Source: CAZAMP01 sp964486455 (GTDB taxonomy: Bacteria; Eisenbacteria; RBG-16-71-46; CAZAMP01). From it: 52,917 bases of DNA. The stretch spans positions 1 to 52,917 of the forward strand of contig CAZAMP010000028.1 in the NCBI GenBank assembly GCA_964486455.1, written 5' to 3'. Position numbers and translations under genes: made by a program. This document shows, in pieces, positions 7,677-15,573 of this stretch; within the stretch, counting starts at the first letter, position 1; every line of letters begins with the position of its first letter. The notes under the pieces were generated by a model that did not search any database, was not told the DNA's origin, and worked only from the letters and a program-made list of their open reading frames with translations.

Positions 7677-8831
7677 ATGAAACGAGTCGGAGTCGTCGGG
7701 ATCGGCCACGGGAAGTTCGGGCGCCGCAGTGACGCGACGGTGCAGGAGCTCGCCTTCGAGGCCTATCGTGACGCGCTACAGGACGCCGGCATCACGGGCG
7801 AAGACATTGATGCATCGGTGGTCGGGTCCGTTCCCGAATACCACAAGCAACGCTCGCTGGCCGGCGTGATCCAAGAGTACTTGAGCCTCAATCCGAAGCC
7901 GACCTGGCTCACTGAGGTCGCCTGCGCGTCCGGGTCCGCCGCGATCCGTACGGCGTGGATGTCGATCCGATCGGGGCTTCATGACGTGGTTGCCGTCATC
8001 GGTTGCCAGAAGATGACCGAGCTCAAGACCGCGGAGATCCTCGCACTGATGGGCCGCGTCGGCGAGGTTCAGTGGGAGTCGGTCTTCGGAACGACATTCC
8101 CCGGTTACTACGCCATGTTCGCGCAGAGCCATATGCACAAATACGGAACCACGCGCGAGCAGCTCTCGCTCGTCGCGGTCAAGAACCACTACTACGGCGC
8201 GCGGAACGACAAGGCGCTCTTCCGCAAGGAAATCACGGTCGAGAAAGCCATGGCGTCGGATCCGGTCGCCACGCCGTTTCTGGTCTACGACTGCTGCGCC
8301 AACGCGGATGGAGCGGCGTGCATGATTCTGGCGGCGGAAGACCGCGCCAAGGCAATGAGCGATCGCGTGGTCTGGCTTGACGGCGTGGGTTGCGCGTCCT
8401 CGAGCATGTCCGTGCTTCGACGCCCCGACCTCACGGGGCTCCCGTCCGCGACCGACGCGGGGAACCAAGCCTACACCATGGCCGGCGTGACACCGAAGGA
8501 CATCAAGGTAGCCGAAGTGCACGACTGCTTCACGATCGCCGAGATCATGGCATACGAGGATCTCGGTTTTTGCGAGAAGGGCCAGGGCGGCCCGTTCATC
8601 GCCGAGAAGCAGGCCTACGTCGGTGGCGCGACACCGGTGAACGTGGACGGCGGCCTCAAAGCGAAGGGCCACCCCATCGGTGCCACGGGCGTTTCGATGT
8701 CGTACGAGATCATCCGCCAGCTTCGTGGAGATTCAGGCGAGCGCCAGGTCCCGGATGCCGACGTCGGACTCACCCACAACGTGGGCGGGATCGGTCAGTA
8801 TTGCTTCGTGAACCTCTACAGGAGGGATTGA
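7677..8831 (+). CDS. thiolase-family protein of the SCP-x / BbsB type
   Basis: 384 residues. Nucleophilic Cys at 83 in VACASGSAAIRTAW, the motif EVHDCFTIAE near 280 and KGHPIGATG near 328 with the catalytic His. This non-condensing thiolase branch typically works as a complex with a DUF35 OB-fold protein, and one follows after only three bases. In benzylsuccinate degradation the equivalent pair (BbsA/BbsB) is the terminal thiolase that releases benzoyl-CoA. Here the pair may cleave an aryl- or cyclohexyl-derived 3-oxoacyl-CoA upstream of the ring reductase, or act on the ring-cleavage product. GAGGAG precedes the ATG. The other thiolase in this operon (5874) belongs to the classical branch, so the two are unlikely to be redundant. 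Confidence 0.83.
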   Translation: MKRVGVVGIGHGKFGRRSDATVQELAFEAYRDALQDAGITGEDIDASVVGSVPEYHKQRSLAGVIQEYLSLNPKPTWLTEVACASGSAAIRTAWMSIRSGLHDVVAVIGCQKMTELKTAEILALMGRVGEVQWESVFGTTFPGYYAMFAQSHMHKYGTTREQLSLVAVKNHYYGARNDKALFRKEITVEKAMASDPVATPFLVYDCCANADGAACMILAAEDRAKAMSDRVVWLDGVGCASSSMSVLRRPDLTGLPSATDAGNQAYTMAGVTPKDIKVAEVHDCFTIAEIMAYEDLGFCEKGQGGPFIAEKQAYVGGATPVNVDGGLKAKGHPIGATGVSMSYEIIRQLRGDSGERQVPDADVGLTHNVGGIGQYCFVNLYRRD

Positions 8832-8834
8832 GTC

Positions 8835-9287
8835 GTGTTCGAATGGTTCGGAAAAGTCAGCTACGTGCCTCACACGAAGGTCTCGGGTTTCGCGGATCAT
8901 TTGAAGGACGGACGGATCATGGCCTCGCGCTGCACGAAGTGCGGGTTCATCACCTTCCCTCCCCGGGCCGATTGCCCGAAATGTCTCTCCGGCGAATTCG
9001 AGTACTCGGAGGTGAGCGGCGAGGGGACCCTCGTCACGCACACGCGAATCGATGCCGCGCCCGCGGGCTTCGAAGACGTCGCCCCCTACATCCTCGGTGT
9101 CGTTGATCTCAAAGAAACCGGCCGGCTATTGGCTTGGTTCGGCGAGTCCATTCCCGAGGAGAAGATCGAAATCGGGATGCCGGTACAAGTGGTGCCGCGG
9201 ATCTTCGAGGAAGAGAAGGAGATCAAGGTCTACTACAGCCTGGAGGAACCGGGCACGACGTGGGTGAAGTCACACTCGACCCGATAG
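8835..9287 (+). CDS. DUF35 OB-fold zinc-ribbon protein, thiolase partner
   Basis: 150 residues, GTG start behind AGGAGG. An N-terminal rubredoxin-like zinc ribbon is formed by CTKC (33-36) and CPKC (47-50). An OB fold follows (about 58-135). Proteins of this family form complexes with thiolases of the SCP-x/BbsB type and with HMG-CoA-synthase-like enzymes, and can shape the acyl-CoA channel. It starts three bases after the thiolase-like gene, so the two are almost certainly co-translated as one enzyme. There is no sign of independent catalytic residues. Confidence 0.85.
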   Translation: MFEWFGKVSYVPHTKVSGFADHLKDGRIMASRCTKCGFITFPPRADCPKCLSGEFEYSEVSGEGTLVTHTRIDAAPAGFEDVAPYILGVVDLKETGRLLAWFGESIPEEKIEIGMPVQVVPRIFEEEKEIKVYYSLEEPGTTWVKSHSTR

Positions 9288-9336
9288 CATCGCGGGCGCC
9301 GCTCGCGGAGCCGGGCATCTAGCAGGAGGCCGATAG

Positions 9337-10107
9337 ATGGCCGACAAGTCGCTCATTACCTTCGAGAAACGAGACGACGTCGCGTACATCACGCTGAACA
9401 GCCCGCCGCTGAACATCCTCGTCCAGAAGATGATGGATGAGATCAGCGACGCCGTAGAAGACGTCAAAGCCGACGACACGCTCAAGGCGGTTGCCTTCAG
9501 CGCGAACGGCAAGGCGTTCAGCGCCGGGGCCGATGTCGGTGAGCACAAACCCGAGGTCGCACGTGACATGATCGGCTCCTTCGGCCGCATGTTCCGAGCA
9601 CTGGACGCGCTGGAGATTCCCGTCGTCATGGCGGTGCACGGCGCGGCCCTAGGCGGCGGCTTCGAACTCGTCATGATGGCCGATGTGCTTCTGGCATCCG
9701 AGCAGGCCACGTTCGGCCAGCCCGAAATCCGTCTCGCGTTCTTCGCGCCGGTGGGCGTGGTGGCGCTCCCACACCTCGTGGGCCACCAGAAGGCGATGGA
9801 GATCACCTGCTCGGGTCGAATTTACGGCGCCGCAGAGATGAAGGAGTGCGGTTTCGTCTCACGGATCGTCCCCGCGGGTGACCTCATGGAAACGATGGAG
9901 GGCGTGCTCAAGGATTTCCGAAGGGCAAGCCCGCTCATCATGCGGATGAACGTCCGGACGCTCAAGGAGTCGCGGGGACGTCCGTTCAAGGAAGCGCTCA
10001 TCCTGTCGGAGAACCGCTTCCTCGAGGAGCTGATGACGACCGAGGACGTGCGAGAGGGCATCGCATCGTTCTACGAGAAGCGGCGGCCGGAGTGGAAGAA
10101 CCGCTAG
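9337..10107 (+). CDS. dch: enoyl-CoA hydratase family, probable cyclohexa-1,5-diene-1-carbonyl-CoA hydratase (Dch)
   Basis: 256 residues, crotonase fold. Dch hydrates the dienoyl-CoA made by benzoyl-CoA reductase to 6-hydroxycyclohex-1-ene-1-carbonyl-CoA. Features typical of the Dch branch rather than general hydratases are SPPLNILVQKMM near the N-terminus, FSAGADVGEHKPE (about 64-76) and GQPEIRLAFFAPVG (about 128-141). The oxyanion-hole segment HGAALGGGFELVM and both catalytic-position glutamates (FEL and QPE) are present. The following enzymes, Had and Oah, are in the same locus, which makes the assignment strong by context. A RBS (CAGGAGG) precedes the ATG. A general short-chain enoyl-CoA hydratase remains possible. 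Confidence 0.78.
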   Translation: MADKSLITFEKRDDVAYITLNSPPLNILVQKMMDEISDAVEDVKADDTLKAVAFSANGKAFSAGADVGEHKPEVARDMIGSFGRMFRALDALEIPVVMAVHGAALGGGFELVMMADVLLASEQATFGQPEIRLAFFAPVGVVALPHLVGHQKAMEITCSGRIYGAAEMKECGFVSRIVPAGDLMETMEGVLKDFRRASPLIMRMNVRTLKESRGRPFKEALILSENRFLEELMTTEDVREGIASFYEKRRPEWKNR

Positions 10108-10151
10108 CGGGGGCCGCCTGAGTCGAACACCACGGCCGAACGGAGACGAAG

Positions 10152-12461
10152 ATGCGAATCGTCGTGATTGGTGCCGGCGCACTCGGAGGCCTCGTCGGTG
10201 CTCAGCTCTCTGAGAACGGCGAAGACGTCACCTTCATCGAAATCAATGAGCCTCGTGTACGCCTTCTCAACGAAACCGGCCTCTTCATTTCCGAAGGAAA
10301 CAAGGGCGAGCGCTGTGTGAAGATCGAGGTCGTGCCGACCGCCGCGGGCCTCGAGACGGCCGACCTGGTCTTCGTCGCCGTGAAGAGCTACCAGACCGAA
10401 GGGGCGGTCAAGACGGCGATGCCGGTGATCGGTCCGAAGACGTTCATACTCTCGATGCAAAACGGTGTCGGGAACACGGATGTCATGGCAAAGATGGTGA
10501 GCCCTGACCGCATTCTGAGTGGGATCACCTACCACAGCATCCAGCACACGGGCCCCAACCGAATCCGCTACCGCGTCGGGATCAAACCCATCCAGATCGC
10601 ACCCCAGGAGGGACACGTCACGCCGGAGATCGAGGCGGTCGGCGAGGTATTCCGCAAGGCCGGGCTTGACACGGACATTGTGGATAGCATCGACAACGTG
10701 GTCTGGCAGAAGCTCCTGCACAACGCGGTCGTGAACCCGATCTCCGCGCTCACGGGGCTGAGCTGCCGAGAAATCCTCGAGGACGACGACCTTCAGCAGT
10801 TCATGCGGATGTGCTGCATGGAGATCATCGAGGTGATGCGGGCCCGCGGCGTCCCCATCGTCGACGAGGAGGACCCGTACCGCCCCGTCATCAAGTCACA
10901 GCAGTCGCTCGGCAAGAACCGACCGTCGATGTGGCAGGACCTCGCACGCGCGAATCGCACCGAGATCGACGCGATCAACGGTGCAGTGATCCGCGAGGCG
11001 GAAAAGCACGGAATCCCGACCCCGTTCAACTGGGGGATCGTGCGCTTCATGCACTCGCGCGAGCAACAGAAGTTCCTCCGCAAGCAGGAGATCGCCGAAA
11101 CGCTCCAGGTGGCCGCCGAGGAGCAACCCAAGCCCGAAATGAAGCCACGCTCGACGTCGGCACGTTCGCGCCCGATGGAGAAGGAAGCCGGGGCCGGAAT
11201 GCCCACGAGCCGCGTCACGCTCAAGACGGCGGCCACGCTGAAGGAGCTTCTGCAGAGCTACTACCAAGACGTGCAGGCCGCGAGCGATGATCCGGACCGA
11301 CTCATCGCCTGGAGCACCGGGACCGGTCCCGTCGAGGTTGTCCGCGCGCTGGGGTTCACCCCCTACTTTCCCGAAAACCACGCCGCACTCATCGGCGCAA
11401 GCCGGCAGTCCGACCGCTATATCCGATCGGCCATGGCGGAAGGCTTTTCACAGTTTGCGTCGTCCGCGATGGCAAGTGACATCGGCGCGAACCTCGCGGG
11501 GGACAGCCCCCTCGTTTCCGTGTACGAGATCGCGGGCCCGCCGCCGCCCGATGTCGTCGTCTACAACACGTCCTACGGGCAATCGCTCAGTCGCTGGTTC
11601 CAGTTCTACGGGGATCACTTCGACGCCCCCGTTCACGGACTCCATCCGCCGGCCGATCTCACGAGGCTCGAGTTCATCGAAACCAGCGTCGCCGGCCAAC
11701 AGATGCTTAGGCTCATTTCTCATCTCGAAGCGGTCGCGGGGAGGAAACTCGACATGGACCGCCTCAGCGAGATCGTTGAGCGCTCGTCGGACGCGTGCCG
11801 ACTCTGGTGCGAGATCCTCGACCTCGCGCAAAACGTGCCGTCGCCCATCACGTTTTTCGACACGCTCATCCACATGGCTCCGATCGTGATGATGCGCGGT
11901 ACGCGACAGGCAGTCGAGTACTACACGATTCTGAAGGCCGAGCTGGAAGAGCGCGTCGCACAGACGGAAGCGGCCGTGCCGGGCGAGCGCTATCGCTTCT
12001 ATTGGGAGGGCCCGCCGATCTGGCCGGCGCTGCACCCGCTCTCGGATCTCTTCCTCAAGCATCAGGTGTCGATCGTCGCCTCGACGTATTGCCGGATAGG
12101 CGCATACGCGGGCCTCGATCCGAAAAACCCGATCGAGAGCATGGCGCGCGAGTACACGGGGATCTTTCCCAACCGTTCATACGACTACAAGGCAAAGTTC
12201 CTGGCTCAGACGTTCGACGAGTACGGCATCGACGGCGTTGTCTATCATGACGCCCGCACTTCTCCCGAACACAGCAACGTGCGCTACGGGCTCGAGATGC
12301 GACTACGCCGCGCGACCGGGCTGCCCTCGATCGTTCTCGAAGCGGACACCCATGATCGCCGGCTCTTCTCGATGAATCAGATCACGCGCCAGCTCGAGGA
12401 TTTCATCGAACTGCAGAACACGTCCTCGCGGGCCGCGGCACGGGACGCCATGCAAACCTGA
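10152..12461 (+). CDS. fusion: ketopantoate reductase-like domain + benzoyl-CoA reductase / 2-hydroxyacyl-CoA dehydratase subunit lacking cluster cysteines
   Basis: 769 residues. Residues 1-305 are a complete ApbA/PanE-type NAD(P) oxidoreductase: Rossmann motif GAGALGG (7-13), QNGVGN (103-108), the catalytic-position Lys in WQKLLHNAVVN (K187, with N191 and N195) and E271 in TEIDAINGAV. A charged linker (about 310-355) leads to a full HgdB/BcrB/BcrC-type domain (356-769). Aligned by eye with the protein at 18118, C43, C92, C131 and C359 of that protein are replaced here by S388, S437, G476 and S704. Only the STYC cysteine (C647) is kept. Conserved features such as YFPENHAALIG and PSPITFFD remain. 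The gene lies 44 bases after Dch and 14 bases before the activator ATPase. Internal ATGs at residues 341 and 350 could give a free reductase subunit. The function of the fused oxidoreductase is unknown. Confidence 0.87.
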   Translation: MRIVVIGAGALGGLVGAQLSENGEDVTFIEINEPRVRLLNETGLFISEGNKGERCVKIEVVPTAAGLETADLVFVAVKSYQTEGAVKTAMPVIGPKTFILSMQNGVGNTDVMAKMVSPDRILSGITYHSIQHTGPNRIRYRVGIKPIQIAPQEGHVTPEIEAVGEVFRKAGLDTDIVDSIDNVVWQKLLHNAVVNPISALTGLSCREILEDDDLQQFMRMCCMEIIEVMRARGVPIVDEEDPYRPVIKSQQSLGKNRPSMWQDLARANRTEIDAINGAVIREAEKHGIPTPFNWGIVRFMHSREQQKFLRKQEIAETLQVAAEEQPKPEMKPRSTSARSRPMEKEAGAGMPTSRVTLKTAATLKELLQSYYQDVQAASDDPDRLIAWSTGTGPVEVVRALGFTPYFPENHAALIGASRQSDRYIRSAMAEGFSQFASSAMASDIGANLAGDSPLVSVYEIAGPPPPDVVVYNTSYGQSLSRWFQFYGDHFDAPVHGLHPPADLTRLEFIETSVAGQQMLRLISHLEAVAGRKLDMDRLSEIVERSSDACRLWCEILDLAQNVPSPITFFDTLIHMAPIVMMRGTRQAVEYYTILKAELEERVAQTEAAVPGERYRFYWEGPPIWPALHPLSDLFLKHQVSIVASTYCRIGAYAGLDPKNPIESMAREYTGIFPNRSYDYKAKFLAQTFDEYGIDGVVYHDARTSPEHSNVRYGLEMRLRRATGLPSIVLEADTHDRRLFSMNQITRQLEDFIELQNTSSRAAARDAMQT

Positions 12462-12475
12462 GAACGGAGATTCAC

Positions 12476-13255
12476 ATGGCTGAAGACGGAAAGCTCGTGG
12501 CCGGCATCGACGCGGGAACCGAATGCGTGAAGGCCATTCTCCTCTCGGACGAGAAGGTTGTTGTCGGCCGCGGGGTCGTGCCGACACGGGGTCATTTCGA
12601 GGAACGGGTGCGAGAGGCGATGGATATCGCGCTCGACGAAGCGAAGGTGGCGGAGTCTGACCTCACCGCCTCGTGCGCGACCGGGTTCGCCGCGAAATGC
12701 GTGCCGGGCACCACCAGGACCGCGGGTGAGACGACCTGCCATGCCGAGGGCGCCTTCCATCACTACCCGCACCCGATGTCGGTCGTCGACATCGGCGGGC
12801 GCGACCCGAAGGTGATTCACATCGGTAGCGATGGGCGTGCGAGCGACATCCATACGGTTCGCAAGTGCGCCGTGGGGATCGGAACGTTCCTCATGTTCGC
12901 GTCGCGCCATCTGGACGTGCATCCGACCCAGCTCCAGGAACTGGCGGCGGGAGCGGAGCGGCGCGCGCAGGTCGGGAGCTACTGCTCGGTCTTCGCCGGC
13001 TCGGAGGTTCTGGAACGCCTGCGCGAGGGCCATTCGCGGGAAGAGGTGGCCCTCGGCTGCATGCACTCGGTCGCGGAACGCGTCGCCGAGATCGGGGGGT
13101 TCGTGGATCCGCTTCGGGTCACCGGCGGCGTGGCCGAGTATTTCCCCGGCGTGCTCCAGGCGCTGGGCGACATGACGGGACTCAAGGTCGAGGCCGTTCC
13201 CGAACCGATCACGGTCGGGGCGCTCGGCGCGGCATTAAAAGCACTCCGCGCGTAG
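12476..13255 (+). CDS. bcrD: BadF/BadG/BcrA/BcrD-type ATPase subunit, diverged
   Basis: 259 residues, ASKHA-fold activator that uses ATP to push low-potential electrons through a shared [4Fe-4S] cluster into the reductase. N-terminal IDAGTECVKA (11-20) is the phosphate-binding loop. The cluster cysteines are expected at C88 (TTCHAEGA) and C131 (RKCAVGIG). Compared with the ATPase at 19370, two nucleotide motifs are altered: DIGGRDPK instead of DIGGQDNK and CAVGIGTF instead of CAAGTGAF. In class I benzoyl-CoA reductase two such subunits form a heterodimer, so this is probably the less active or structural partner of the 19370 protein. It follows the fused reductase subunit by 14 bases. Calling it BcrD rather than BcrA is a judgement based on that divergence. 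Confidence 0.82.
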   Translation: MAEDGKLVAGIDAGTECVKAILLSDEKVVVGRGVVPTRGHFEERVREAMDIALDEAKVAESDLTASCATGFAAKCVPGTTRTAGETTCHAEGAFHHYPHPMSVVDIGGRDPKVIHIGSDGRASDIHTVRKCAVGIGTFLMFASRHLDVHPTQLQELAAGAERRAQVGSYCSVFAGSEVLERLREGHSREEVALGCMHSVAERVAEIGGFVDPLRVTGGVAEYFPGVLQALGDMTGLKVEAVPEPITVGALGAALKALRA

Positions 13256-13306
13256 GAACATGCGCGGGTTTGCGGGCGCGGGGCGCCCGGCGAAAGGGGT
13301 GGTGAG

Positions 13307-14377
13307 ATGACAGCGGAACGGAGTATCAACGGCTGGGTGATGACGGGCGTGGGGAAACCGCTCGAGAACGTCTCGCTACCATGTCCGCCCATCGGTCCCG
13401 GCGAAACGCTCGTCGAGATCGCCGGGTGCGGCGTCTGTCACACGGACATCTCGTTTCTGCAGCACGGCGTGAAGACACGGTCGGATCTCCCCCTCGTTCT
13501 TGGCCATGAGATCAGCGGGACGGTCGTCGAGGTCGGCGAAGGCGTCAACGCGGGACTGGTCGGCAAGCCCGTCCTGATCCCGGCGGTGCTACCGTGCGGC
13601 GAGTGCGCGCTCTGCAAGTCGGACAATCGTCGGATCTGTCGCGCACAGGTCATGCCGGGCAACGATCGTCACGGCGGCTTCGCTTCGCACACGGTCCTGC
13701 CCGCAAAGTACATGTGCCCCATCGGCGATGACGTTCTGGCAAAGACCGAGCTCTGGGAGCTTTCCGTGGTCGCGGACGCGATCACCACTCCCTTTCAAGC
13801 GGTCAAGCTCGCGGGGCTGGAAGAAGGCCAACTCGCGATCTTCATCGGCGCGGGCGGGATCGGCATTCACGGCGTTCAGATCGCCGCGGCCGTGGGCGCC
13901 AAGGTCGTCGCGATGGACATCGATCCGGCCAAGCTGGAGCTAGCATCCGCACACGGGGCTCACGCGGCGATCAACGTCAAGGGACTCGCACCCAAGGACA
14001 TCAAGGGACAACTCAAGGAGGCCTGCAAAACCATCGGCGCGCCACGGGCACTCTGGAGAATCTTCGAGACCTCAGGGACGAAGGAAGGTCAGGAGATCGG
14101 CTTCGCCCTCCTCGGCTTCGGCGCGAGGCTCGCCATCGTCGGGTTCACGATGTCGAAGCTCGAGGTCCGGCTCAGTAACCTCATGGCATTCGACGCTCAG
14201 GTCACCGGCAACTGGGGATGCGACCCACTCCTCTACCCCGAGGTGCTTCAGTGGATCGCCGACGGAAAGATCAAGGTTACGCCGTTCGTCGAAAAGCACC
14301 CGCTTGCCGATATCAACAGCGTCTTTGACGCGGCGCACACCGGCAAGCTCCTCAAGCGGGCGGTGATGGCACCGTAG
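13307..14377 (+). CDS. had: 6-hydroxycyclohex-1-ene-1-carbonyl-CoA dehydrogenase (Had)
   Basis: 356 residues, zinc-dependent medium-chain dehydrogenase that oxidises 6-hydroxycyclohex-1-ene-1-carbonyl-CoA to the 6-oxo compound with NAD+. Catalytic zinc ligands C44 (GCGVCHTD) and the HE pair at 67-68 (LGHEISG); structural zinc cysteines at 97, 100, 103 and 111; Rossmann loop IGAGGIGIHG near 182. QVMPGNDRHGGFASH (114-128) and VRLSNLMAFDAQ with NWGCDP are the most Had-specific stretches I recognise. It is the last gene of the operon, and its product is the substrate of the divergently encoded Oah. GGTGAG lies a few bases before the ATG. Confidence 0.92.
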   Translation: MTAERSINGWVMTGVGKPLENVSLPCPPIGPGETLVEIAGCGVCHTDISFLQHGVKTRSDLPLVLGHEISGTVVEVGEGVNAGLVGKPVLIPAVLPCGECALCKSDNRRICRAQVMPGNDRHGGFASHTVLPAKYMCPIGDDVLAKTELWELSVVADAITTPFQAVKLAGLEEGQLAIFIGAGGIGIHGVQIAAAVGAKVVAMDIDPAKLELASAHGAHAAINVKGLAPKDIKGQLKEACKTIGAPRALWRIFETSGTKEGQEIGFALLGFGARLAIVGFTMSKLEVRLSNLMAFDAQVTGNWGCDPLLYPEVLQWIADGKIKVTPFVEKHPLADINSVFDAAHTGKLLKRAVMAP

Positions 14378-14402
14378 CTCTGCCAACGATGGGTTTACAC
14401 GC

Positions 14403-14450
14403 TTGCGGATTGCCTTGCCATGACCGATAATCTTATCATGAGTGATAAGA
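14403..14450 (+). promoter_or_regulatory. promoter and inverted-repeat operator of the toxin-antitoxin module
   Basis: TTGCGG (14403-14408) and GATAAT (14426-14431) are 17 bases apart. The -10 runs directly into a perfect 8-bp inverted repeat, TCTTATCA (14431-14438) and TGATAAGA (14443-14450), around TGAG. The stretch is much more AT-rich than its surroundings. It sits where an antitoxin would bind to repress its own operon. Confidence 0.55.
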
Positions 14451-14470
14451 ATCATACTGCCGAGCCCATA

Positions 14471-14932
14471 ATGCCCATTGGCACCCAGATCCGTAAGCTG
14501 CGAAAACAAAAAGGGTTATCTCTGGCGGATCTGGCTCGGCGCTGCGGCACGAGCGCTCCGACCCTGCATCGCTACGAGGGCGGTTGGGACCGATTCGAAG
14601 TAGCCACATTACGACGGATCGCGGCAGCCCTCGGCACTCGTCTCGACGTAAGAATGGTGCCCTTGGCTGCTCAGAAGGAACCCCGAGCGAAGAAACCCGG
14701 GGATCTTGTCGATCTCCTTGCTCCATTGTTCTGGGACAAGGATCTCACGGAGGATGACCTGGGCGAGTACCCGATCTGGGTACTCAAACGAACACTGATG
14801 TTCGGTAGCTGGGTGCAGGTGAGCGCCGTGAGACACTTCTACGGAGAAAGGCTTGTCCTCCAAGCCGCGAACGCCAGAGGCGTCGACGCGAGAACACGCA
14901 ATTTCTGGAACATCTTGTTGAGCGAGGATTGA
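14471..14932 (+). CDS. XRE-family helix-turn-helix protein, probable antitoxin
   Basis: 153 residues from the preferred ATG. The N-terminal 60 residues are a Cro/C1-type helix-turn-helix (IGTQIRKLRKQKGLSLADLA, then TSAPTLHRYEGGWDRF). The rest is an uncharacterised C-terminal region with LLAPLFWDKDL and an aromatic-rich end. In-frame ATGs at 14420 and 14438 would add 17 or 11 residues, but they lie inside the predicted promoter and inverted repeat, so 14471 is favoured despite a weak ribosome-binding site. The nucleotidyltransferase gene follows with its ATG two bases after this stop. The pair looks like a mobile defence or stability module inserted after had. DNA-binding autoregulation is expected from the upstream repeat. 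Confidence 0.72.
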   Translation: MPIGTQIRKLRKQKGLSLADLARRCGTSAPTLHRYEGGWDRFEVATLRRIAAALGTRLDVRMVPLAAQKEPRAKKPGDLVDLLAPLFWDKDLTEDDLGEYPIWVLKRTLMFGSWVQVSAVRHFYGERLVLQAANARGVDARTRNFWNILLSED

Positions 14933-14934
14933 GG

Positions 14935-15555
14935 ATGCATCCGAAAGTTCTGAGTGAAGCCGGTTGGGCAGCGGTCAGAGCTCTTGGCCGAAAGAACCTG
15001 CTCGCGGGTTGGACGCTCGCCGGCGGAACCGCGCTCGCGCTGCAGTTCGGCCACAGGCGATCCATTGACCTTGATCTCTTCAACGCCGACGAGTTCGATC
15101 CGCGATCGCTTCTGAAAGCTCTAGCGAAAGTCGGGAAGGTAAGCGTTCAGAGTCAAAACGCATCCACACTCCACATCAGCTTCAACGGTGTCCGAATCAG
15201 CTTCCTCGCTTTGGAGCGCCCGATTCTCTTCCCCGGGACCCCGTATCGCGAACTCATGATTGCAGATCCCCGTGACATCGCCGTGATGAAACTGATCGCC
15301 ATCGGTGGAAGAGGAAGTCGAAAGGACTTCGTCGATCTGTACTTCATTCTCAACGCAATCGGCGGTCTTGACACCATCTTCGAGCTGCTCGCCGTGCGAT
15401 TCGAGAATCTCGACTACAGTGACTCACATCTCCGCAAGAGCCTTGTGTACTTCGAGGACGCCGAACAAGAACCGATGCCGCATATGCTGCGCGAGGTTTC
15501 GTGGGACGACGTGAAAGCCGCCATCACCGATGAAGTGAGGCGGCTTTCTTCATGA
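14935..15555 (+). CDS. nucleotidyltransferase of the AbiEii/AbiGii toxin family
   Basis: 206 residues. The nucleotidyltransferase core is LAGGTALALQFGHRRSIDLD near 22-41: GG, then R-S, and two aspartates of the DxD metal site. Further on are DPRDIAVMKLIAIGGRGSRK and KDFVDLYFIL, the typical second half of the AbiEii fold. Members of this family act as toxins by transferring nucleotides, often to tRNA ends, and are paired with a DNA-binding antitoxin encoded just upstream, as here. A start at TTG 14929 would overlap the antitoxin stop; ATG 14935 has GAGG seven bases upstream. The usual AbiEi antitoxin is a winged-helix protein, so the XRE partner is a less common pairing. Toxicity is inferred. 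Confidence 0.78.
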   Translation: MHPKVLSEAGWAAVRALGRKNLLAGWTLAGGTALALQFGHRRSIDLDLFNADEFDPRSLLKALAKVGKVSVQSQNASTLHISFNGVRISFLALERPILFPGTPYRELMIADPRDIAVMKLIAIGGRGSRKDFVDLYFILNAIGGLDTIFELLAVRFENLDYSDSHLRKSLVYFEDAEQEPMPHMLREVSWDDVKAAITDEVRRLSS

Positions 15556-15573
15556 GAAGCGAAACCGTCAGCG

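Noticed and set aside
14420..14470. Upstream ATG starts (14420, 14438) for the XRE gene
   Set aside because: They fall within the predicted -10 and 8-bp inverted repeat; the conserved fold starts right after the ATG at 14471.
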